Assembly (NCBI GenBank): GCA_017311185.1
Contig: JAESUZ010001735.1
Location: 1,364,001 to 1,428,000, forward strand
Direction of reading: 5' to 3'
Origin: Proteles cristata cristata
Lineage: Eukaryota; Chordata; Mammalia; Carnivora; Hyaenidae
DNA: 64,000 bases
Under the pieces are notes generated by a model. The model made no database searches. It saw nothing but the letters and a program-made list of their open reading frames with translations, and had not been told where the DNA came from. This document shows positions 10,142-20,906 of this stretch, in pieces (position 1 is the first letter of the stretch; each line of letters begins with the position of its first letter). Made by a program: the position numbers and the translations under genes.

Positions 10142-10365
10142 CTGGGGCGTGTGGGGGGCTCAGTCGGTTGGGCCTCCAACTTCGGCTCAGGTCGTGATCT
10201 CGCGGTTTGTGACATCGAGCCCCACGTTGGGCTCTGTGCTGATGGTTCCTAACCTGGAGCCTGCTGCAGATTCTGTGTCTTCCTCTCTTTATCCCTCCCC
10301 TACTCACACACACACTCTCTCTCTCAAAAACAAACATTAAAAGAAATTAAAAATAAAAAAATATG
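10142..10365 (+). mobile_element. SINEC, plus
   Basis: Plus-strand SINE head (ggcgtgtggggggctcag), B-box-like segment, CT-rich segment and A-rich tail. Flanked by taaactag at 10134-10141 and 10366-10373. Older copy with many CpG-site changes. Confidence 0.94.
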
Positions 10366-10404
10366 TAAACTAGTAAAGTTATAATCACATAAACAGGTCT
10401 GAAA

Positions 10405-10500
10405 TTTGCAACAGGCAAGGCGCTGACTGAGGCTCTGGGGACGCACAAATGATGGTGACCTCATGCAACTCACTATCTAACGGGAGAGATGTGTGAACAT
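10405..10500 (-). repeat. L2-like fragment, minus
   Basis: 'aggctctggggacgcacaaa', 'actcactatctaacggg' and 'agagatgtgtgaac' resemble the reverse complement of the L2 3' region. Weak. Confidence 0.4.
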
Positions 10501-10956
10501 TCGGCTACATCACAGGGGGAGAAGCGCTCAGTGGGATGGGAACCCATGTCACGCAGCAGCCGGCTGCGCCTGGAACACGTGGGACAGGCTTCTGACAGGA
10601 GACGACAGCAGGTGCCTGGCGTGTATGATGTCACTCTCCATTCTTGTGTCCATGCTAGACGTCTGTCATCAGCCTCGGCACTGAGCATGAAGTGATGATC
10701 CTGCGTCCCTCTCAACACAGTGCTCTAGGCACAGCCGTTCCCAGTCAGTCAGCACCGACATGATAAATGCCACCTGCCACCTACCAGTTAAAAGGTGTTT
10801 CAAGGCACCGAAAAGTACCCGGCCCCGGGATACAGGAAGTCAGAGTGCTGGATCTCATGGGAGGGAGCCTGGCTGGGGAGAGGTATGAGACTCTGGGGAA
10901 TCTGGCTGTGGCTTTGACACTTCTGTGCCATGTAGTCTTTTTGAACCTGGTTCCTC
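10501..10956. other. Unassigned DNA, no gene seen
   Basis: Average composition, with no recognisable repeat and no credible coding frame. Confidence 0.4.
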
Positions 10957-10974
10957 CAGGCGGCTCTGGTTCTT

Positions 10975-11189
10975 ATGTTTTATTTTTTATTTTTGAGAGA
11001 GAGAGAGAGAGAGAGAGAGAGCATGAGCAGGGGAGGGTCAGAGAGACAGGGAGACACAGAATCTGAAACAGGCTCCAGGCTCTGAGCTGTCAGCACAGAG
11101 CCCGACATGGGGCTCGAACCCATGAACCGTGAGATCATGACCTGAGCCGAAGTCAGACGCTTAACCAACTGAGCCATCCAGGTGCCCCT
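10975..11189 (-). mobile_element. SINEC, minus, with target-site duplication
   Basis: Full-length minus-strand SINE containing a (GA)n expansion at about 10996-11021. Flanked by caggcggctctggttctt (10957-10974) and caggccgctctggttctt (11190-11207), one mismatch in 18. Confidence 0.96.
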
Positions 11190-11207
11190 CAGGCCGCTCT
11201 GGTTCTT

Positions 11208-11574
11208 GGAGTTCTGAGACGAGAGGGGGTTCCCGTTTGGGTGTTTGGGGAAAGCTTACCACAGGAGGTGGGATTTCAGGGGGTTCTGAAGGATGGGCAT
11301 AATTTGCATCAACAAGGGGCAGTGTGCGCACGCACACACACACCTTCTGAGTGTGAGGGAATGAGGTGGGTAAGCAATGAGAGGCCTTCAGAATCTGTTC
11401 CTGCCTTCCTTCTCCAAAATAAAAAGCAAATACACCCTGCACAGCCTACTCCGGTGTGGCTAACCTGTAGTGGGTTGTAGGTCCATGGCCAGCAGGCAGT
11501 CACGGCCACAGAAAATGGGCACCAGCCAGGGAAGATGGGATTATGTTTTCCTCATTCCATCTTTAACTCAACTG
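11208..11574. other. Unassigned DNA with a short CA run
   Basis: A short, impure CA tract is at about 11330-11343. No gene or repeat family recognised. Confidence 0.4.
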
Positions 11575-11800
11575 ACCGCTCAGCACAATGGTTCAAGAAT
11601 GTGGACTGTGCAGTCACGCTGCTTTGGGTTCAAATTCTAGCTCTGTGTGACCCCAGGCAAGTGACTCAAACTCTCAGAGCTTTAGCTTCATCCTTAATAA
11701 AATATGGCACGGCACCAAGTTCACAGAGGGGTGTGTGGGTTCCATGAGAAACATCTGTGTAGATACAGTGCGTATCTGGCGCATCATAAATACTCAGCAA
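11575..11800 (+). repeat. MIR element, plus
   Basis: 'gggttcaaattctagctctg', 'gtgaccccaggcaagtgac' and a 3' 'tggcgcatcataaatactc' follow MIR order. Confidence 0.82.
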
Positions 11801-11809
11801 ATGTTCATA

Positions 11810-11930
11810 TTGTGACATTATCAGTGATAGATTTCCCCTGTTTGCCTCCTCGTCCCCCGGCTGGATCGTAAGTCCCCTGAGGGAGGGAACCGTCTGGGTC
11901 TTACTCATCACAAGACTGGGCCTAATCCTG
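11810..11930 (+). repeat. L2 3' fragment, plus
   Basis: 'cctcgtcccccggctggatc' followed by 'gtaagtcccctgagggaggg' and 'accgtctgggtcttactc' matches the L2 3' region. Confidence 0.65.
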
Positions 11931-12091
11931 AGCCACTTGGAACTCTTGATGGTTATTTGAGATAAAAGTAGAAAGTCGTAGAAGCTCTGGGCTGCGTGGA
12001 GGAAGTTCAGGGTCCTCTGCTGAAAATTCAAGGCTCTTTAGGTCCACATACACCTTCACAGACTCACCCTCTGTCCCCATTCCGTTTTCTT

Positions 12092-12283
12092 TTCATTTTT
12101 TTAAATGTTTATTTATTTTGAGGGGGAAGGGCAGGGCAGAGAGACACACACATAGAGTCCGAAGCGGGTTCAAGGCTCTGAGCTGTCAGCACAGGCCCTA
12201 TGCGGGGCTTGAACTCACCAACCACAAGACCATGACCTGAGCCAAAGTTGGACGCTTAACCAACTGAGCCACCCAAGCGCCCC
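12092..12283 (-). mobile_element. SINEC, minus
   Basis: The head is at 12283, the tRNA-like region at 12190-12270, and the A-rich tail appears as 'tttttttaaatgtttattt' near 12098. An older, diverged copy. Confidence 0.93.
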
Positions 12284-12402
12284 TCTTTTTATACGTTTCC
12301 AGCCTCCAGGCACATCCAGCTATCTGTGGTTCCTTGAATACACCACCCGCTCCTCCTTCTCCTCACAAGCCCTACTTCCTCTGCCTTTTCTCATCTTACC
12401 AG

Positions 12403-12912
12403 TCAAGGCCTTTTTAATTACAAGTGACAGAAACCCAATATAAAAGGGCTGAAGCAAAAAGCCACTTTCATTTGTTCAAATAACTGAATAATTGTTGGCT
12501 TCAGGAATGGCTGGGTCCTAGGACTCAAAAGATACAATCAGGACTTTCTCTCTGATCACCTTCCTTCGTGTGGGCTTCGTTCTCTGGTATGTTCGTTCTT
12601 GCTAGTGGCAAGGTTTCTACCCACAGCCCCGGCTCACCTCCATGCATCGCAACGACACCAAGAGACACAGAGCTCCATGTCACTTAAGGGGCCTGGGAGA
12701 GTCCAGGATCGCCTCTCATTGGGTCAGTTTGGTCATGCGTCTGTGCTCTGTCCAGTTGTTGTGGCCAGGAAAATGCAATGTGCCGATTGGCCAGATTTGG
12801 GTCATGTGCCCATCCGGTGGGAAACCACAGGGACTGAGAGTAGATTAGAGGTCATCCCACCAAGAATAGTGGATACCGAGCAGACAAAAACAACAGGTGC
12901 CTTCCACACACG
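12403..12912. repeat. Old dispersed repeat, family not assigned (copy 1)
   Basis: It contains phrases typical of a common mammalian dispersed repeat: 'ttggcttcaggaatggctgg', 'gtggccaggaaaatgcaatg', 'tgccgattggccagattt', 'gggtcatgtgcccatcc', 'ggtgggaaaccaca', 'caaaaacaacaggtg'. Related phrases recur at 24.19-24.64 kb and weakly at 58.5-58.98 kb. I do not know the family name. Confidence 0.55.
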
Positions 12913-13029
12913 GCAAACCCTTCTTGGTGATGGAGCTTGAATGTCACCTCAATGAAGGGACTCCAGATCCAAGGCCACTCCCAGGTTGTGTCATATGTCA
13001 TCTCCACTATGGGCCCACCATTAATGCAG

Positions 13030-13145
13030 TTATAAACAACTCTCTCTCAAGGCGCGGGCTGAGTATTATTGGTGTTGTAGGCTATGGACTTAGTGCCTCG
13101 GACAGGGTGGGCATTTAAGAAGTGTTCACTGAGTGAATGAATGCA
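13030..13145 (+). repeat. L2 3' end fragment, plus
   Basis: 'ggcatttaagaagtgttc' and 'actgagtgaatgaatgc' match the L2 3' terminus, preceded by a degraded L2-like segment. Confidence 0.5.
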
Positions 13146-14636
13146 TTGATAAAGCCTCATTGTGGTGGCCCTGTGCCAGTGTGTCCTCAGATTCCCTGCT
13201 GTCTTTCCCTGTTCTGTTAACATGGGGGTGGGTACTTTGGGCTGCACATCTTAGGATCCCTGCTTCTGCCTGGGGGCAGCCAGTGGGAGCCTCTGGCTAT
13301 TGGAGAGTGGGAGGAAGAGAGAACCTGGGGTTCTCTGTCTACTTGGAGACTTTTTTTTTTTTCTGCAGCGTCTATCCCCTACAGTTCTAGCTTTTGCCTA
13401 TGACCCTGGTCCCTCAGTCTGGTAACACCTCCTCCTCCATCTGCCTAACTAGACTTAAAGACAATTGTGGCATTTTGCTATGGCCAACCTCCGGGTGGTC
13501 TTGTCATCCCCTGTTGGCCTCTGACCTCTTCCACCCCCCGTCTGACCAATTTCCTGCATTAAGTTTCATCTGAAACAGTGGTGTCTGTTTTCCTGGTTGG
13601 CATCTGACGGATGCCAGGCTGTTGGGGTGGGGGGGCTCCTTTGGAACCCTCCAGCCCTTAGGAGGCCGCTTGCTCTGCGGAATTGTCGGATGCACAAAGG
13701 GACTTTGGTTTGCTCGGAGAGGAATTTTTCGCCTCCTGGCTTGAGAGAGACAAGTCAGCTCTTTCTGAAGACTCTGTTTTCCCTGAAAGTTCTCCATCCA
13801 TCAGACATCCCTCTGCTGCTTGTCTGCATGGCCCCAGCCAGGCAAGGAGGAGCTGGTCTGTGGGAGGCCGAAAGATAATGCCACATGGGAAGCGGTAAGG
13901 AGGCAGGTGTGATGTTTGGACTCTGTGCGTTATGACTCTTTAATGCCCCAATTCCAGTGGATGCCCCAAAGCCAGCTCCCCCCCAATTTTGGCTCTAAAA
14001 AATTATACATGACTGGGAGATTATTTCTGCTCAGTGCAAGGGTAGAATTGGGCAAGTGAAGGCCCCGCAGCCCTACCCTGGCAGATTTCAAGCTGACAGT
14101 TCTTTGAGGCTTCTCTCTTCCTTCCGTCTTATCCTTACTGGGTGTTGGGTTTCGAGGTAAACATGGTCTTTGTGGTATAATTATGAAGTTGCTCCAGAAA
14201 ATAGTTTCCTCTCACTTTGAAGTTTCCTCTCACTCTTTAAAAAGGCATCAGAACTCCCTTCTGAATTCTTCATTGTAAGGAAATTAGTTTCCTAAAGCTG
14301 ATGCGGAAGCTAATTTGTGTATTGCTGTCAGTTGTAAGGCTTTGAAATTAATCGTCTTAGCTAACCTTGTTGAGATCTAACCATGTTACATTTAGTGCAT
14401 AAAAACATTATCTCCGCATTGGTGTCTGGTGGGATGCGAGTCCTGCCCTGTTCTCTCTTGAGCAGAATGTGATTTTTGCTGGCTTCAGAATGAAGGTGGA
14501 GAGCATAATGGTGGGGGAAAAACTCTCAGGTTGCCAAGCAGATTTTACAACTTGGATTCTAGGAGTAGTCCTGAAATTGATGGATTATGGGGCCTGGGGT
14601 TAGGCCATTCTCTCTGAACACTTTGGAGGGGGTATG
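13146..14636. other. Repeat-poor DNA, no gene seen
   Basis: About 1.5 kb without a recognised repeat except a T-run at about 13351-13363. Open frames up to 97 codons have no recognisable domain. The segment at about 14145-14410 looks complex and A+T-rich and could be conserved. It includes a local duplication of agtttcctctcact (about 14205-14235). Confidence 0.45.
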
Positions 14637-14936
14637 TCCTGAAATAGGTTTTAATTACACAAGTAGTACAGAAATAGACTTTTATAAAAAATAAAAATTT
14701 ACAAAGCTAATAACCCCTTCAACCGTGACTCCTCTGTGCTCCTGAAGTATCCCATCATTTGTTAGCTGTTTATGTCTCCAGATAATTTTCTGTGCACTTG
14801 TGTATTAACACATATATTATTACACAAAGGTGTGCTTTACATAAATGTATGCTCCTATAACATTATAAACACAACTCGCTTTTTCCACCCAAAAACGTCT
14901 AGGAGTTCTTTCCGTGTCGGTATGTTTCTTATATTT

Positions 14937-15153
14937 AAAAACAATTTTTAAATGTTTATTTTTGAGAGGGAGAGAGAGACAGAGCATGAGTGGGGGTGGG
15001 GTGTGGGGAGGGGCAGAGAGAGAGGGAGACACAGAATCCGAAGCAGGCTCTAGGCTCTGAGCTGTCAGCACAGAGCCTGACATGGGACTTGAACTTATGG
15101 ACCACAAGATCATGACTTGAGTCGAAGTCAGATGCTTAACTGACTGAGCCACC
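14937..15153 (-). mobile_element. SINEC, minus, inside an L1M copy
   Basis: Full minus-strand SINE. The flanking L1 sequence 'cttatattt...aaa' is repeated on both sides (about 14927-14940 and 15154-15166). An internal G-rich patch lies at about 14992-15015. Confidence 0.93.
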
Positions 15154-15185
15154 TTATATTTTTAAATAGCTTCATGCTATTTCTA

Positions 15186-15597
15186 TGAGTCAGCTTCAGT
15201 CTCCATCACAAAATGCCCGTAGACTGGGTAGCTTAAACAGCAGGCATTTATATCGCACAGATCTGGAGACTAGAAGACCAAGATTTGGTTTTGGCTGAGG
15301 CCTCTTTCTGGCTTCTCTCTGTGTCCTCATAGTGGGGGTACGGGGTGGGGGTGAAGGGAGAGAGAGGGAAAGAAAGGGAGAACGAGAATGAGAGTGAATG
15401 AAAGAGATAACACTCTTACAAGGTCACTACTCCCATCACGGGGGTCCCACCTCCTCACCTCATCTAAATCTAATTACGTCCCGAAGCCCTGCTCCTAATA
15501 ACATCACATTGGGGGCCAGGGCTCCAGCTTGTGAATTTGGTAGGGGGGAGAGGTGGGGGGGCACAGACATTCAATCCATAACAGTATCCCATGATAC
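15186..15597 (-). mobile_element. ERVL-MaLR (MLT1/MST-like) solo LTR, minus
   Basis: Read on plus it shows the reverse complement of a MaLR LTR: 'gtagactgggtagcttaaac', 'agatctggagactagaagac', 'tctctgtgtcctcatagtg', 'taatctaattacgtccc' type segments, 'acatcacattgggggcc', 'cagacattcaatccataaca'. A GA-rich expansion is at about 15355-15405. No internal proviral region remains. Confidence 0.8.
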
Positions 15598-15780
15598 AGA
15601 TGTTTCCTTCATGTAGCCGTTTTCTTATTGATGGACGTCTAGGCTGTTTGTACTTTTTCCCTGTTCTAAACCGTGCTGGGATGAACATCCTGGTTCTGGC
15701 CTCTTCTCTCAAGTAGATGCTGAGAAATGGGATGGCTGCTTCGTAGTCTGGCATTCTGACAGCGAGGGGACGGAACAAGT

Positions 15781-16079
15781 TAAACTTGAAATCATTTCCA
15801 GTCATAACCTGGCCGTAATCGGGGTCCCCTGTGGCCCAATCTTTGTTCTGCATCAATTCAAGGCAACAAGGCTTTGGCAAAAAAACGGAACAGAGCGCGG
15901 CTCCACCTTTGACTTGTTTGCTCAGGATCCCCCCACCCCCAAAGGTCGTGATGCAGTGCCGGGTAGTGGGAGATCAAAGTTAGGAGTATGTGCTGCATCG
16001 TGAATGAGCCTGTTTGATTTTCAGGGGTGACCCTTGATTATTTTGAGTTCAGGTAGAATGGTGTTTGTCCTTGTTGAGG
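15781..16079. other. Unassigned DNA, no gene seen
   Basis: A spacer between two L1M copies. It may include further degraded L1 sequence, but nothing specific is recognisable. Confidence 0.35.
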
Positions 16080-16850
16080 GTTAGTCAATCAGTTTTATTT
16101 TTATCTTCTTTTTAATTACACAGACACACAGATCAAAGGCACATGTGGTTATAAAGTAGAAGGCGCATAAGGTTAAAAATCTGCCTCCCACATCCGTTCT
16201 CTAGGTCTCCTGCCAGAGACACGCGTTACCTCCAGTCTCTTGTGGATCCTCTGGTCTGTTAAAGCAGATTGGCTCAAACACAAATGGTAGCAGATCGAAC
16301 AGAGTTTGGGCATTTGTCTTTTTTACTTTTATAACTACGGCAAAATTCAAGCATATCCAGAGGTAGAGGGAAGGGCCCAGTAAACCCCTCTGTACTCATC
16401 TTTCAGCTCAACAATTATCAGCCTATTGCCCTGGCTTTTTCAATTACACGATACATCTTGAACTCTCTTCCATTTTAGTTCATATAAACCTGCCTCATTT
16501 ATGTTCATGGCTGCTTCGAAATCTGTAAGGATGTCCCGTAAGTCATCAGATCAGTGTCCTATTCGACCTTTATACTGTTTGCTGCCTGATGTCACCGCTG
16601 CAGTAAATATTCTCTCAGGTCCATCTTTGGACACAGGTGTGAATAAATATGTAAGAAGTTCCTAGAAGTGAAATTGCTGAGTCAAAGGCCTATGCATTTA
16701 AAATATTGATAAGGACTGCCAAAGGGCCCACTAATGAAATTGCATTAATTCTTGCTTCCACTAATAGTATGTGAAAGTGCTCATTTCCCCCACATGCTCA
16801 TCAACATAATGTGTTATCACATTTTTTTGTCTTTCAAATATTCTCCTCAT
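16080..16850 (-). repeat. Ancient L1M fragment, minus
   Basis: Landmarks of reverse-complement old L1: 'ctcaacaattatcagcct', 'aagttcctagaagtgaaatt', 'gctgagtcaaaggcctatgc', 'aaggactgccaaagggccc', 'cccacatgctcatcaacat'. Non-coding. Confidence 0.75.
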
Positions 16851-16855
16851 CACAG

Positions 16856-17035
16856 GGGTGCCTGGGAGGCTCAGTCAGTTGAGCATCCAACTTCGGCTCA
16901 GCTCATGGTCTCACAGTTCATGAGTTCGAGCCCCACATTGGGCTCGATGCTGTCTGCGCAGAGCCTGCTTGGAATCCTCTGTCCCCCTCTCTCTGCTCCT
17001 CCCTCACTTGCCATCTCCCCAAAATAAATTTTAAA
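16856..17035 (+). mobile_element. SINEC, plus, between L1 fragments
   Basis: Plus-strand SINE head 'ggggtgcctgggaggctcag', B box 'gttcatgagttcgagcccc' and a shortened CT-rich region and tail. Flanks 'attctcctcatcacag' and 'atactctcataattacag' resemble a diverged duplication. Confidence 0.9.
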
Positions 17036-17285
17036 AATACTCTCATAATTACAGAGAATAAACCTGTGGTTGCCAGAGGGGTGGGGGTGGCAGAATGGGC
17101 AAAGTGGGTGAAGGGTTGTGGGGGACGGAGAAAGTCCCGGGATGGAAGGCATGGCTTAGGGAATATAGTCAGTGGTGTAATCGCGTTGTCTGGCGGCAGG
17201 TGACACAGCATGACCTACGGGGTTGTCAAACTCACGACGTCGCACACCTGAAACTAATGTAACACTGTGTGTCAACTCCTCTCTT
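17036..17285 (+). repeat. L1 (L1MA/MB-like) 3' UTR fragment, plus
   Basis: 'aacctgtggttgccagagg', 'gcttagggaatatagtcag', 'cacacctgaaactaatgta' and 'acactgtgtgtcaac' follow the 3' UTR pattern of mid-aged L1s. Confidence 0.8.
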
Positions 17286-17639
17286 GTTTGCAACTGCCTT
17301 TCCCTTTCATCTCTGTACTGTCCCCTGAGAAAAACGTACGGGAACCCCCCTTCGGCCCTCGGCCCTCCCGCCTCCCAGGCCCGCATCCCCTCCTGTCAGA
17401 CATGAGCTGGTGTAGACGGACTTTTTGGAGGATGGGGGTGGCTGGCGTAGCTGCCGAATTCATTTCACAGAAGGGAGCGCTCACGGTGAGGCTGGGCAGT
17501 CCCCACGGTGAGGGCCATTTGGAACCCTGACACTGCACACCAAGAGTGTCCTCCTAGTCTCTGCAATGAAGGAAATGCCCCTTCCCTGCTTTTCTGAGCC
17601 CCCCACCCCCACAGCTGTACCACCCTCCAACCTAAAATG
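17286..17639. other. Unassigned DNA, no gene seen
   Basis: G+C-richer single-copy-looking DNA. Open frames on both strands overlap one another and have no recognisable domain. Confidence 0.4.
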
Positions 17640-17975
17640 CCCCCCACCTCTGCTGTCCTTCCCACCTCTGCGCCTCCAGAGCACGGCCTCCTGTGTTGGG
17701 AGCACTCTGCTCCACACACGCTCCGACACGCACTCCCCACTCGTGGCCGCGCCCTCTCACTGTTCAGGTTTAAGTGCGGCTCATCTGCGGAGGCCTCCCC
17801 GTCCTAAGCCCTTCCCTCCTCTCCCTATCCACAGCCACAATACCGCTGTTTCTCGTTTATCCGTTATAGGACCTGAATCTCCCCCTAATGTTTACGCTTC
17901 CTCCAGGAAGGACCCTGGTGTCCCATCCACAGGTGTATTCCCTGGGTAGTGTCTAGTATCCAGAAGGCACTCCAT
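17640..17975 (+). repeat. L2 3' fragment, plus
   Basis: A C-rich L2-like body leads to 'gtgtctagtatccagaagg' and 'cactccatagatagttc', a degraded form of the L2 'cacatagtaggcgctcaata' terminus. Diverged; boundaries uncertain. Confidence 0.45.
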
Positions 17976-18053
17976 AGATAGTTCTAGAAAGAGTAACTTC
18001 GACGTTTTCATTCAGTTTCCGAAGAGGTACTGATGGACCCATGGCCATTTTCT

Positions 18054-18275
18054 TTTTTTCTTTTTATTTACTTATTTATAAATATTTATTTATTATTGAG
18101 AGACAGAGCATGAGTGTGGGAGGGGCAGAGAGACGGGGAGGCACGGAATCGGAAGCAGGCTCCAGGCTCTGAGCTGTCTGCACAGAGCCTGACGCGGGGC
18201 TTGAACCCACAAACCGGGAGATCATGACCTGAGCCGAAGTTGGACGGGTAACCCACTGAGCCACCCAGGCGCCCC
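18054..18275 (-). mobile_element. SINEC, minus
   Basis: The head is at 18275 and the tail is T/A-rich at about 18054-18095. The flanks 'tggccattttctt' (about 18042) and 'tggcccttttcta' (about 18280) form an imperfect target duplication. Confidence 0.94.
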
Positions 18276-18289
18276 GCGTGGCCCTTTTC

Positions 18290-18710
18290 TAAGGGTACTA
18301 GATAATCCTCCCCCGGTGACTGAGGCTCTTTGCCGCCTGTGGAGCGATAGTGTGAGGAAATCATGAATTGTCCTTGGTGGGTGCATCAGCCGGGGGCCCT
18401 CAGCCCAGAAAACCTGCGAAGGAGGAAAGGACTGTGTGCAGGGATGTAGGTGGGGTTTGGGGAATGTGCCAGATAGAGCATCAGGCCCGGGGCTTGAAGC
18501 AGCAGGAGAATGTTGCTCCCTTTGGGTGTTTTTAAGGGGGCGAGGGGAGAGAAAGGTTTTCCGGACCTTGAGAGAGAGTTGTGCAGACGGCCACCACCTG
18601 ACAAGGGCTGTGTGGCATTTGGCCAAGGGGACTGACCAACCTGTGCAGGGAGGGGCATGGGAATAAAGACCCCAACCTCTCTTTTTCCCTCATCCTCTGG
18701 TCTCTTGTCA
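18290..18710. other. Unassigned DNA, no gene seen
   Basis: Single-copy-looking DNA. A 134-codon frame on the minus strand (18222-18626) runs through the neighbouring SINE and is not credible as a gene. Confidence 0.4.
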
Positions 18711-18725
18711 GAACCTTCCATTGGT

Positions 18726-18953
18726 AGGGGCGCCTGGGTGGCTTAGTCGGTTGAGCGTCCGACTTTCGCTTGGGTCATGATCTCGCGGTTCGTGGGTTCG
18801 AGCCCCGCGTCGGGCTCTGTGCTGACTGCCAGCTCAGAGCCTGGAGCCTGTTTCAGTCTGTGACTCCCTCTCTCTCTCTGACCCTCCCCTGCTCACGCTG
18901 TCTCTCTCTCTCTCCTAGAAATAAATAAAAACATTAAAAAAAAAAAAAAAAAA
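18726..18953 (+). mobile_element. Young SINEC copy with perfect target duplication
   Basis: An intact plus-strand SINE with CpGs retained in the B-box region (gttcgtgggttcgagccccg), the variant segments 'gctgactgccagctcag' and 'tcctagaaataaataaa', and a pure A tail of about 20. The flanks gaaccttccattggt at 18711-18725 and 18954-18968 are identical. All this indicates a recent insertion. Confidence 0.98.
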
Positions 18954-19114
18954 GAACCTTCCATTGGTGAACCCAATGCACAAGGGAGCCCAGAGTTGCA
19001 GTGAATACCTGTCAGCTGCTGCATGCCCAGGGTCTACCGGGCAGAGTGAGCAAGTAGAAGTAGCAAAAGATGACTAGGACAGTGATTTATCTCAAGGGAC
19101 AGTAATGACATGGC

Positions 19115-19345
19115 CAGGAGAGGCCGTAGAGCACCAGAGCCCAGAGTCCTTGGGTTCAAATCCTGCCTCTTCCATCCTTTAGGTATGTCACCTCTCTGCA
19201 CCTCAGTTTTCTCATCTGTGAAATGGGAATACCGTGCCCTTTACATAGACTCATAAGGCATCGAATGGGTTATATACCATGTCAAGTACTTACATTAGCA
19301 GGTGACACATGAGAAGTGCTCAGTCATTGTTAGCTCCTACTGCCA
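19115..19345 (+). repeat. MIR element, plus
   Basis: 'cttgggttcaaatcctgcct', 'cacctctctgcacctcagtt', 'ttctcatctgtgaaatggga' and a 3' 'agaagtgctcagtcattg' follow MIR order. Confidence 0.87.
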
Positions 19346-20396
19346 TTTAGAACATAGTTCAAGGCTTGTACAGCAATTTCAAGGGGAGGAGAAAATGAGT
19401 AAGACCTTTTGTTGAGGATGCGGCTTTGCCCAAGCAAAAGGAAGTAGAATGTAATGACAGTGGAATTGCTTCCCTGGTGTGAAAACAATCTCCTTCTTCT
19501 TTCCCATTATGAGAATTGACCCCAGCTTTGAAATTTTGATTGCTGGCACAAATTGAGTTTATTTATTTTTTTCTCACATCCAGCACTGTATTTTTTTTTT
19601 AATAATCTATAGGCTGATGGAACATATTTGAACGGAGAGATTAAATGAGTTTCCATTCACTACTTTGAAATGTTTTAATCCCCTGAAGAGAAAGATTAAA
19701 GCTCTTTACAGCAGGTAGATAAGGTGTTTTTTTTCTTAAATTAAAGTTGATATTCAGCATTCCAGAGACTCTTCCTTCATTTCCTGGAACCAGTGGATGG
19801 AAACATTTCATTGTCCACATCATCACCAGGTCACAGGGAGAGGTGGGATGGGGGGTGGCTAAGGCTTCTGGGAAGGAAAATCAGGAAACAAGTCAACTTT
19901 GAAAGAAAGGCACTGGAGACGAAATGGATGCTGAGATGTATGCAGCATACCTGACAAACGAAGCAGATAGGCTGTGAAAAAATCTCTCTATATCTTGCTA
20001 GATAGATGTAGAGATATAGATAAATAGATATTATGTATTAAAAATTTTTAATAAGGGCAAGGAGTTTGGAACAGAGAACTCTCTCAGGCATGAGAGACAA
20101 GTTTTCAGACTGTCATTGGTATAAAAAGTGTTACAATGATTAAATATGAACAAAATGTTTATGCAGAGGGAACATTCAACCTTGTTCAGCCGCCAGTGTC
20201 CTGGAGACTTCTGAGAGCACTGAGCTGAGAGTCTGGAGAGCTAGCTTCCCCTCTAGGGCTCTCTCTCTCTCTGGCTTGTCACCCTTCTAAGACAAGCTTC
20301 TCAGTCTTGTATCCTGATTGTGATATTTCCACTGCTTTCCTTGCTGAGTTTGGGTTGATGGGGGTAAAAATCCTTTGAAGAATATAGAGTTGTATA
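19346..20396. other. Repeat-poor DNA, no gene seen
   Basis: A+T-richer, complex sequence with T runs near 19590 and 19727. It has no recognised repeat family or coding frame. The 19400-19800 part could be conserved noncoding sequence, but this cannot be judged here. Confidence 0.4.
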
Positions 20397-20410
20397 AGGA
20401 ATATAGTATA

Positions 20411-20613
20411 CATTTACTTTTAAAATTTTTTTTATTTTTGAGAGAGAAAGAGAGAAAGCACACATGTGAGTGGGGGAGGGGCAGAGAGGGGGTGTTGAAC
20501 AGAGGGTCTGAAGCAGGCTCTGTGCTCACAGGCTAACAGCAGTGAGCCTGATACAGGGTCATGTATCTGAGCTGAAGTGGGACGCTCAACTGACCTAGCC
20601 ACCCAGGCGCCCC
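20411..20613 (-). mobile_element. SINEC, minus, with target-site duplication
   Basis: A diverged minus-strand SINE with a rearranged middle. The exact duplication aggaatatagtata flanks it at 20397-20410 and 20614-20627. Confidence 0.95.
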
Positions 20614-20659
20614 AGGAATATAGTATATGTATAAGATACAAGAATAGTAAAATATAAGT

Positions 20660-20780
20660 ATCTATTTGTACAGTGTGCCAGGTGCCAGGTTCTGGGGATA
20701 CAGGTGACTACTCTGAGGGACAGAGAAAAAACAGTGCTAGGTGTGTAAGACAGTAGAGAGGGGCTAGAATTAAACTATTC
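20660..20780 (-). repeat. L2-like fragment, minus
   Basis: 'acagtgtgccaggtgccagg', 'ttctggggatacaggtg' and 'agtgctaggtgtgtaag' resemble reverse-complement L2 3' sequence. Confidence 0.5.
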
Positions 20781-20906
20781 TAAGATATTATCTTGGGGGA
20801 GGGTAGAGAAGTGGATTCATTTGAGATGAAGTCACATATGCATGTCAAAATAAATGGAAGGTAACCACTGAAAGAATAGGAAGAAAATACAACCTTGTAG
20901 AAGTGC

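Larger units (their letters stand above)
14637..15780 (-). repeat. Ancient L1M copy, minus, interrupted twice
   Basis: L1 reverse-complement sequence covers about 14637-14936 ('ctaggagttctttccgtgtc'), 15154-15185 ('aatagcttcatgctatttc') and 15600-15780 ('cttattgatggacgtctagg', 'accgtgctgggatgaacatc'). The order is collinear across the SINE at 14937-15153 and the LTR at 15186-15597, which shows one old L1 later hit by two insertions. Confidence 0.75.
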
